Source: Gigaspora rosea
Lineage: Eukaryota; Glomeromycota; Glomeromycetes; Diversisporales; Gigasporaceae
Direction: 5' to 3'
Length of the DNA: 64,000 bases
NCBI GenBank assembly: GCA_003550325.1
Contig: QKWP01000670.1
Location: forward strand, 60,418 to 124,417
Part shown: piece after piece, positions 56,736-64,000 of the stretch
Numbering within the stretch: the first letter of the stretch is position 1
Layout of the letters: every line of letters starts with the position of its first letter
Notes under the pieces: generated by a model
The model's database searches: none
The model's input: the letters and a program-made list of their open reading frames with translations, nothing else
What the model was told of the DNA's origin: nothing
Translations under genes and position numbers: made by a program

Positions 56736-56930
56736 CAACTCTGGATATAACGAACCTCATTATAATGCAGTGATGGTAAATGACCTGGTCATTTGGAAAA
56801 TTTTTAAATGACCTCAGATGACCCTGAAATGACCGGTCATTATAGGTCATTTGAATTTTGGGTCATTTGCAAATGACTCGTGACCAAATGACCATGGTCA
56901 TTTTGCAAATGACCGGAGAGGAAATAGCAA
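56736..56930. mobile_element. Lone transposon termini: pogo-like end and AAATGACC array
   Basis: CTACAGTCAACTCTGGATATAACGAACCTCATTATAA (56734-56770) has the form of a pogo-group terminus. It runs directly into CAGTGATGGTAAATGACC (56769 on), a hAT-like end followed by about twelve AAATGACC/GGTCATTT words to 56925. No partner for either end was found, so these are broken-off ends or an element whose other end is outside recognisable range. Confidence 0.6.
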
Positions 56931-59150
56931 ATCAGAGAGTGCAAAATTTGACTATTCCAGATCAGCCTGATGAAGAATCCGAACGCATGCAAAGAAGAAA
57001 AAAGCGAAAACTAATATTTAAATTGATCTTGGTGCAAATGACGGTTCCTTTTTTTGTTTGTATTACACATGCAAATAAGTAATATGCGTCAACGTTTAAT
57101 GTGCTAAGTAACACGTTAACGTGTCATATATTAAATTCAAATTTATATAAATGAATGAATTTGACTTCAAACGGGAAGTTTTTACTAATTTAATTTTAAT
57201 TAATTAAAAATCTTTTTTTGCTATAAATTTGCACAATATCTGACATAGTTTTGATACATATCATAAACCTCATTATGTATGTATGTTGTGATAGGCTAAA
57301 TGAACCCTCCGTGTAAATATCGCAACTATACACTAGTAAGACTAACTAAAATTAACTAAACTACTCTAACATTGGTAAGGCTTCGATTCAGGCATGGATA
57401 GACTTGGCCCGAGTAACTAGGGTCGAATAGAGCTCTAGATTATGTCACTAGACTCTAATATGAGGTCACGGGATTAGAATCGATGGTTAAAATTCTTAAT
57501 AGTGTTAAGTGATCACAGAGTTTCTGAAATCAATCATGGTAATTTAGCACAGGACAACACGGCTTTTGTTTAAAGGCAAATATTACTTTCGAGAACTGGA
57601 GTAAATGGACTTAAAAAATTATAAATTGATCAAATCTTAGCGTGAGTATTAAATATTTAATTGCAGATCCGCTGTTACACTTGAAAAAATTTAAAATTTT
57701 CTTTTTCGAAAGCCCTATCGGTATCCCGTGATCAAATTATATCGATAACGCTGAACTCTTAAACTATAAACCGATTTGATCGATGACCGATTAACATACA
57801 AATATTTTTATTATTTCTTTATTTGTTATTGCATACATATCTCTGTTATTTCCTATTTTGTTATACATATATATATCATTTCTTATTACTATATTGGGGT
57901 ATTATACTAAAGATTGAATCAAAGTCTTTTATAGATATGATAATTGATCGGAAGATGGATCAACTGCTACCATCCCAGCCTCTGTTTATACCAACGCGCT
58001 TGAATAAGAAGCCTTCAGTATGTGTTTCATAGCAACACTTGATTATTTAGCTTATTTTGGGTGCCCCAAGGCATTCAAATATTTTCAGGAATCTGCCGAT
58101 ACGTTTCAAAATTTCTTTTTCACGGATGAAACTTTTAAATAAGGCAAAGGCGTGATTGAAATTAAGTTGATTAATGAAGGGATTGGTGTTGAAAAAACCC
58201 AAATGATTTTGAAAATAAGTTGCTCATGGATAAAAGTTTTCCTGAATAGAGTGTTGTAATTAATTTATGTGTACGGAAATATGTATTTAAAGGCTCGAAT
58301 TCTGCCTTCAATAAAGACTTCAAACTTCGATCTGATCCTTTGTTCAATAAAAACCTTGACTCTATATAAGTTAGTAGGTATTTCAAAGCTGAAGGCAGCT
58401 TATATATAATTATTTTATTATTGAATCTCAACACTGCTTGTTAGCATTATGCTACTGTTTTATTTGTTTTATTTGTTTATTTGATTATATTGATACTGCT
58501 ACTGATACATATAAATTGATATATCGTTACTTGATTGTTTATTGATAATACGTTTAAAACTATAACTAGAATTGTTTAGCTGCTGTATTGTTTGATTGTT
58601 TTTGCTGATTAACGATTGATATTGTTAGTTATCTCCTTTATCCTAATTACATCCCTTTTTAACTCCTTACACTTGATTCAACTCCTTTTATGCCAAAGCC
58701 TCCTAACTTCTTCGCAATTCTCTTTTTGGATTTCTCAGCTATTAATCTCTAATCATCGTTTACTATCCCAATAGCTCTTACCAGCAGGTTTAATATTTTC
58801 CAACCAAATAGTACCATTTGGTGCCGATTGTGTGGATTTTTATACCACACTTTAGATTTCATCAATTTTGGACATTTATGAATAATTATGAACAACAGTT
58901 TCAAAATATCTGAAACTACGACCTTCATCATTATTTCTTTGAAAAACTCTGCAGGCTATTAACTATCTTGTTAAGCACTATTGTGACAAGTTATGTATAG
59001 TTTGTTTTCCTTTGGTAGAAGATCTTTTTTCGTAGTTTCAAAATTTTTGAACTTGGTATAGTGCTTCTGTAACCACTTTCCAGTAGTCTCAATACGCTAT
59101 ACATCAATTTAAAAGACTTGTTGAACTTGGACTAGAGAATATTCCCGATA
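56931..59150. other. Gene-free stretch
   Basis: Short frames at 56858-57082 and 58171-58434 have no recognisable domain. The stretch 57360-57540 is GC-richer and may be an old repeat. CAATAAA words lie near 58305 and 58350. Part of this may belong to the decayed LTR element beyond 59160. Confidence 0.35.
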
Positions 59151-59159
59151 GATTACTTT

Positions 59160-59620
59160 TTCAGTTTATTTTTAGTTTTTGATACAGTATTTTCTCATAC
59201 TCGTAACTAGGTTCCTAACTACTTATCAAAAAATCCATAGATTTAACTGAGATCCTTTAATAATCCCGATAATCTTGAAAAAGAAATAAAAGAAAATGAG
59301 TCTGTAGATATAAATCACGACAATTTCAATAAAAATTTTGATAATTTTTTAGCTAATAATGAAGATAATGAGAATGTTGAAGTTCCCTAACCACAAATTC
59401 CTATCCCTATTGCTAATCCAATTGCTGATAGCCAACCTGACCCCATGGCCCTTCTTGTGCACAAATTGGAAATCTTGTTATTCAACTGCAAGCTGCTCTG
59501 GTACTTCAAATCAATATCACTGCCATTAATATTCTTGCGCAGTACCATAAATTAAACTTGGTCCACTATCCTGAATTTTTTGCTAGTGAACAAGACCTAA
59601 GAGGAGTACAGAAAATCACG
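59160..59620 (+). mobile_element. Fossil of a Ty3-type LTR element (gag-like remnant)
   Basis: An Asn/Glu-rich stretch followed by an Ile/Pro-rich and then a Gln/Leu-rich helix ending in a LVHYPEFF-like word recalls the start of gag proteins of Ty3-type elements common in these fungi. The copy is broken and very incomplete: no protease, reverse transcriptase or integrase and no LTR pair are visible. It appears old. Confidence 0.4.
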
Positions 59621-59624
59621 TAAT

Positions 59625-60167
59625 TTTTTAGGGAGGTAGGGGTCCCTAAAAATATCACGTCCTATATATATATATAGTATAAATAGCCAATCATATTGAA
59701 GAAAATTAATTTTTAGTTAATCGCAAATAGTTTCTACATAGTAAAGTCTAAATTTTCTAAGTTAATCGAAAAAATCGATTAAGTAAACTTATTTAGCAGA
59801 TCAAAATATACTTACTACAAAATTTTTATAAGTATTGGAGAACTTTTTATTATTTAACTTTTAACTTTTACATTCGTCAAATATATTTTTTTAAAAAATT
59901 TTAATTTTTTCGTCGAACCTAAAAATCTAAAGTCAATTAATAAAAAAAAAATTCTCCAAATACTTATGAAAATTTTGTGATAAGTGTATTTTGATCTGCT
60001 GAATAAGTTTACTTAATCGATTTTTTTCGATTTGCTTAGTAAAATTTAGACTTTACTATGTAGCGACTTTTGTTAATTGTGTGGTAGCTTATTTTCAGAT
60101 CAAATACGTTTTTGAGTTTTTTTAAATTTGATTGGTCAATAGTCCTATCACTAGGGAGGGTCAGGAC
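59625..60167. mobile_element. Fold-back element with AAGTAAACTTATT arms
   Basis: Arms TTTCTACATAGTAAAGTCTAAATTTT, AATCGATTAAGTAAACTTATTTAGCAGATCAAAATA and TTTATAAGTATTGGAGAA face their complements around 59890. Outer words CCAATCA(T/A)ATT and CCCTA.TGATAGGAC/TCCTAT also pair. It shares TAAGTAAACTTGTT-type words with the 6056, 7091 and 31095 elements. Confidence 0.7.
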
Positions 60168-60467
60168 TAGTGATGCCGACTATACTCATGATAAAACTTG
60201 ATAAAAATATAAACTATCCAGTGATAGGTTAATACTATTTATATTTTTGAGGCTTAGGCTAAAAACGTGAAAACTATCAAAGTATAAACTGATAAACGCT
60301 ATATACTTGCGATAAAACAGATAAAACTGATAAAACAATAAAATAAGAAGCTAAAAAATTTATTCGAGTATATTTACAATAAACATGTTTATTAATTATC
60401 AGTATTTAACATTATTTGATGTTTATGTATAATGCATTTTAAAGCTAATTACTGTCGTTCTCAAGTC

Positions 60468-62700
60468 CTAGATCTCGTCAACAAGATTCGAAACTTCAAA
60501 GTCCATATTTCCAGAACCTTTGCTTGATGTTGGCTTAGATTGTGGTCTTTCATAATATAACTCCATGTTGTTAAAATTAAAAAAAGGTAAATTAAGATCT
60601 GCTATATCTTCGATCTTAGGTTTTGTTTTAGAAACCACATGCATATTAGAATTTACTAAAATAGAGGGAGTATTTTGATTCACAATATAAGACTCTACAT
60701 CTTTGAAGATATCATTTGTATTTAATATATCAAATTCTGAAAACAAGTTAACCAGAATTGTTGCTATATTGGCACATGCCCGTAGTTCTTCTTCCGTTAA
60801 ATCTTTTCCATAAAGTTCAAGTTCTTTTCAGATTTCTGAAAGCCAATACATTCGTAATTTGGCCATAAACTCAATACGCTTAATTGTAAGACAGTTTCTT
60901 CGATCACTATAAAACTATTTTAGAATAGAGAAATTTCACTCACATGCTGTTTGAGATGGCACAATTGAAAACATTTTAATTGCCAAATCTTCTAAGTATG
61001 TATGATAGTTTATATTATATGTTAACCACCATGTAAGTGGAGATTCTCTTTGAGTATTAAATTCTACTTTGTAAGGCTCTTCATTACGAATAAATTTGCA
61101 AAATTCAATCAACAATTCAATGCACTCAGCTTCATCATATCCAAGAGCTTTCCAATAGTTACCAGCCGTAAGGCTTGCTAAATGAAATAATTGATCTTTA
61201 AGACCATATCCTAATTTAATTATATAATATTATTATGTATTGATAAAAGGTTTAAAATGTATAATTTATATAAATCCAAGTTTACTTACCACGATATAAT
61301 GGATATAAACAATAACTTAAAAGATATGCCTCATGGTTAAATTCTTCATATCGTATATTATAAATTTTTATAATTTGTGATTTAAATAGGTTTATTTCTG
61401 GAAGTTGATGAATCGCTGCAGCTAATTTTAACATATTAATATAGTAGTTTGCTAATGTTGCAGTTTGGGCTTCAAGTTTATTAACACATATTTTGATTGG
61501 TTGTATAATCTGATTAATATGATGACAATTTATAAAAAAAGTATTATTATTAATCATATTTGTCACAAAATGATTTGTTAAACAATTTTCATGATTAATT
61601 TGAATCTAAAAAAAAATTAATTATTAATTTAATTAATACTATTTTCTATTATTATATAAAATTATAATAAAATATAAATTACCCAATTAAATACTGATCG
61701 TAATCATAATAGTGAATCTGTTGTATTATATAAAGAGCACCATCTTGTTTTCGAATAAGTTTGTAATCCATCACCTTTAATTTTCATTGCACGAATTCCA
61801 TCCTCTATTAACCAATTAGATAAGTGTGATTTATTAAAAAATCTTGTTATATTTCCACATGTTTCTATAAATGATTTAACCCAATCAATTTTAGTGAAAT
61901 CTTCTGCAATTAGATTAATCAAATGTGCAATGCATCGTATATCTAAAATATGTGGATAATCACAATTTGTAATTCTGCGTGCAAATTTACAGTTACTTCC
62001 AGAAATGGTTACGATTGCTGCAATTTTATCAAGGCCAATTGAAGTTATAATTGTATTTATTTCAGATACTAAAAATTCACCAGTAGTAGATTTATTAGAA
62101 TAATCTTTTAGTGCTATAAGATATTCTTTACAATCAACTGTAGTAACAATATAATTATAGATTGATGAAGATTGAGGAAAAGACCATCTGTCTAAAGCTA
62201 ACAAAATAAATTCATAAATACTTTATATTTTAAAATCTTTTAATTATTTGACTTATTTAAAGTTAAATTATTATTTTTTTCGAAAATCATAGAAATTTTC
62301 TTATTAACTTTTACTATTTCTTCATCAAGAATTTAATCAGATAATGTTGTTCGTCCAGGTGGGTGATATACTGAATTAAGCTGCATAAGTAAATCTCGCA
62401 TAAAAGGGTTATCAATTATTTCAAAAGATATATCACATCCAACCCAAGCCTTTAACATAGCACGATCAAGTGAATTTTGATAATTTATAGAAATCAATTC
62501 TGAATTATTTGTATTAGGCGGATGTTTTGATTTATAACGTTTGGTTTTTGTATTTGAAGTTCTTTGATAATTATTGTTTCGATTATTAATTTTATCTTGC
62601 CAGTGTTTTTGTATATCTTCTGGACAAGTAGGACAATCATTGGCTAAATGTGATTCCATTATGGTTGGTATTCCTCTTTGCTAATGCTTAGGACAATATT
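60468..62700 (-). mobile_element. hAT transposon with broken transposase gene
   Basis: Coding blocks run down the minus strand: a BED-type zinc finger remnant (KYCPKH..RGIPTIMESHLANDC, about 62695-62640), a linker, the N-terminal part of the catalytic domain (LALDRWSFPQSSSIYNY at 62204 on, with the first Asp in LDRW), CIAHLINLIAEDF, TRWCSLYNTTDS, then after an intron the block 61615-61282, another intron, and GYGLKDQLFHLASL...SPLTWWLTYN...MFSIVPSQTACE, the hAT C-terminal dimerisation region, to a stop at 60468. The second catalytic Asp, normally in TDNGSNC, is replaced: the copy reads TISGSNC. In-frame stops lie at several sites, most explicable as TGG (Trp) changed to TGA or TAG. The copy cannot make active transposase. 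I could not find paired termini or an eight-base duplication, so the ends are probably lost. Confidence 0.85.
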
Positions 62701-63582
62701 TGGACAGACCCAGGGCGTAGGTAAGATTTTTCGGATCCGACCCCCGGTCTAGGTCGGGACCGTTCTCTGGTTTAGGATAGGTCATGTGATCACGTGGGAC
62801 TTTCCTGTTTCACAAATCAATACAATATAAAAAAAATAAATACACAGATTTTTTTTTTACACTGCCAACCTTTTTTTTTAGTATTGCCGTTCGTCGTTGT
62901 TGTTGTCGCCTCTTTTCGCCATCTTGAGTTTTATCCTTGGTTTCGTCATCGGTTTGGTGTTTCGTTGCGTTTTCACTTGTTGTAGATAAGGTGCGGTTGT
63001 CTCGTTCCGTCGCATCTTTGATTTACTTGTCTGCCGTTTTATTTGTAGTGTTTTTCTTTTTTTCTATAGTGTCTTGTTTCATCGTTTCATAACGTTTTGC
63101 AAGAGTTAGTGTTAGATAATAGGGCTATATAGTCGTATAAGATTAGTGTAGAGGTTAGTTTGTAATGCGGGATTAGTGTTTAGTATTAGTCAGATTTGAG
63201 TTTTAATTAGTATAGTTAAAGTTAGTATTAGTGCGTGTTTGATATAATGTAAAGAAAGATAATTAAAAAATAAAAATATATAAGTACCCTCTTATTCTGA
63301 ATAGTTGTACCAGTAATTGAAATTCTTCTATGGGATAATTTAAAATAAATAAACAAATTAATAAGTAAAATAATTTAAAAAATAATAAAACGAATAAGAA
63401 CAAAATAAAAACAATTAAAATAACTAAATAAAAAAAAAAATAAATAAAATAATTTAAAAAAAAACGTATTTATAAAAAAATAGAATACAAAAAACAAAAA
63501 AACCAACTCTTTCTGACAATCTCTCGCACCAAATTTTTCAAGAAAGCCAACCTACGAAAACTATACAGTTATTATATGTAAC
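62701..63582. other. GC-richer patch and degenerate simple sequence
   Basis: 62700-62785 is GC-rich (GATCCGACCCCCGGTCTAGG) and abuts the truncated hAT gene. 62880-63090 is TTTCGTNGTTG-type degenerate sequence resembling, in reverse, 30540-30830. 63100-63245 is full of TTAGTGTTAGT words. 63320-63500 is A-rich. No gene supported. Confidence 0.5.
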
Positions 63583-63966
63583 ATGCAACAAAACTCCACT
63601 TTTAGCAGCTGGGGCTCAAGGGCATTCACTGAGTGTTTGGTTTCTATGGAACCAAAAGCGGTCGTTACTGAAATAGAGTTGAAAAAGATGATTCACCTAA
63701 GCGAGACCTCTCGGCAGAAGTCTGGAAAACTACCAAGCGAAGAAGTAGTAGCTAGTTTTGTCAAGGTTCTTGGATGTGGAAACATACAAAAGTGCTTGGT
63801 TAGATATTATATTCTGTATAGTGTAACTCTTTCAAGTCTTTATAACTTGGTGTACTTCGCTCCCGCTCCTTTGGTATTTTCGAGAAGAACTAGTTGTCAT
63901 GGCAGGTCGCATCTGGGTACTTCGGTATCGAGTGAGTTTTTATTAAATAAGGAGGATTTTAGTTAG
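63583..63966 (+). CDS. Hypothetical reading frame, unrecognised
   Basis: A 127-codon frame with balanced, non-AT-driven composition (MQQNSTFSSWGSRAFTECLV...EIELKKMIHLSETSRQKSGK). The first half is hydrophilic; the second half is hydrophobic and less credible. No signal peptide or known motif. It could be the first exon of a gene that continues outside the window, or part of a GC-richer repeat. No supporting splice sites were identified. Confidence 0.3.
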   Translation: MQQNSTFSSWGSRAFTECLVSMEPKAVVTEIELKKMIHLSETSRQKSGKLPSEEVVASFVKVLGCGNIQKCLVRYYILYSVTLSSLYNLVYFAPAPLVFSRRTSCHGRSHLGTSVSSEFLLNKEDFS

Positions 63967-64000
63967 TAGCCGGAAAAGTATAGTGTAGCATTATAACTTA

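Noticed and set aside
57360-57540. GC-richer patch as a tRNA gene or another SINE head
   Set aside because: A GGCTTCGATTC word is B-box-like but no A box at the right distance and no cloverleaf could be drawn.
60166-60185. CAGGACTAGTGATG as the 3' terminus of the hAT transposon
   Set aside because: No complementary end or matching eight-base duplication was found beyond 62700.

Overview
The window looks like nuclear DNA of an arbuscular mycorrhizal fungus (Glomeromycotina, Rhizophagus/Glomus-like). This is inferred from very AT-rich DNA, short T/A-rich GT-AG introns, an F-box protein with ribonuclease-inhibitor-type leucine-rich repeats, a fungal secreted monooxygenase with a chitin-binding-like tail, hAT transposase remains, and proteins of styles I know to be expanded in these fungi. 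Species cannot be fixed from the sequence alone. One run of N (10774-11082) marks a scaffold gap.

Host genes are sparse. On the minus strand: a decayed member of an unnamed repeated family (718-2809); a small secreted or type I membrane protein (14601-15308); a five-exon TRAPPC2L/Tca17-type vesicle-tethering subunit (17640-18786, found by reading splice sites because its exons are short); an F-box/LRR gene with one frame break and one stop (20817-22387); a two-membrane-segment PHP-domain hydrolase with five exons and one probable base error (35252-37064); and a four-exon SAM-dependent methyltransferase (44970-46423). On the plus strand: an intact secreted LPMO-like enzyme with a CBM19-like tail (53859-55019). 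A broken hAT transposase lies at 60468-62700 (minus). A short gag-like fossil of an LTR element lies near 59.2-59.6 kb.

The rest is dominated by small non-autonomous elements. More than 25 inverted-repeat or fold-back elements can be delimited, many with target-site duplications (TSDs). TA-flanked ones suggest Tc1/mariner/pogo types. Eight-base TSDs suggest hAT types (10478, 11603, 19110, 33612 and others), and 9-10 base TSDs suggest Mutator-like types (20251, 25577, 3757). Several are nested two or three deep, so their order of arrival can be read. A GC-rich, tRNA-headed, poly(A)-tailed retroposon of about 1 kb (8097-9131, 16-base TSD) has a 5'-truncated second copy (32832-33397, 13-base TSD). 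It is the best candidate for an undescribed long SINE family.

The genes do not form an operon or obvious cluster; they are islands between element-rich stretches. Three of the broken or suspect genes carry a single-base change in or beside a short homopolymer, so some of the damage may be consensus error rather than real decay.
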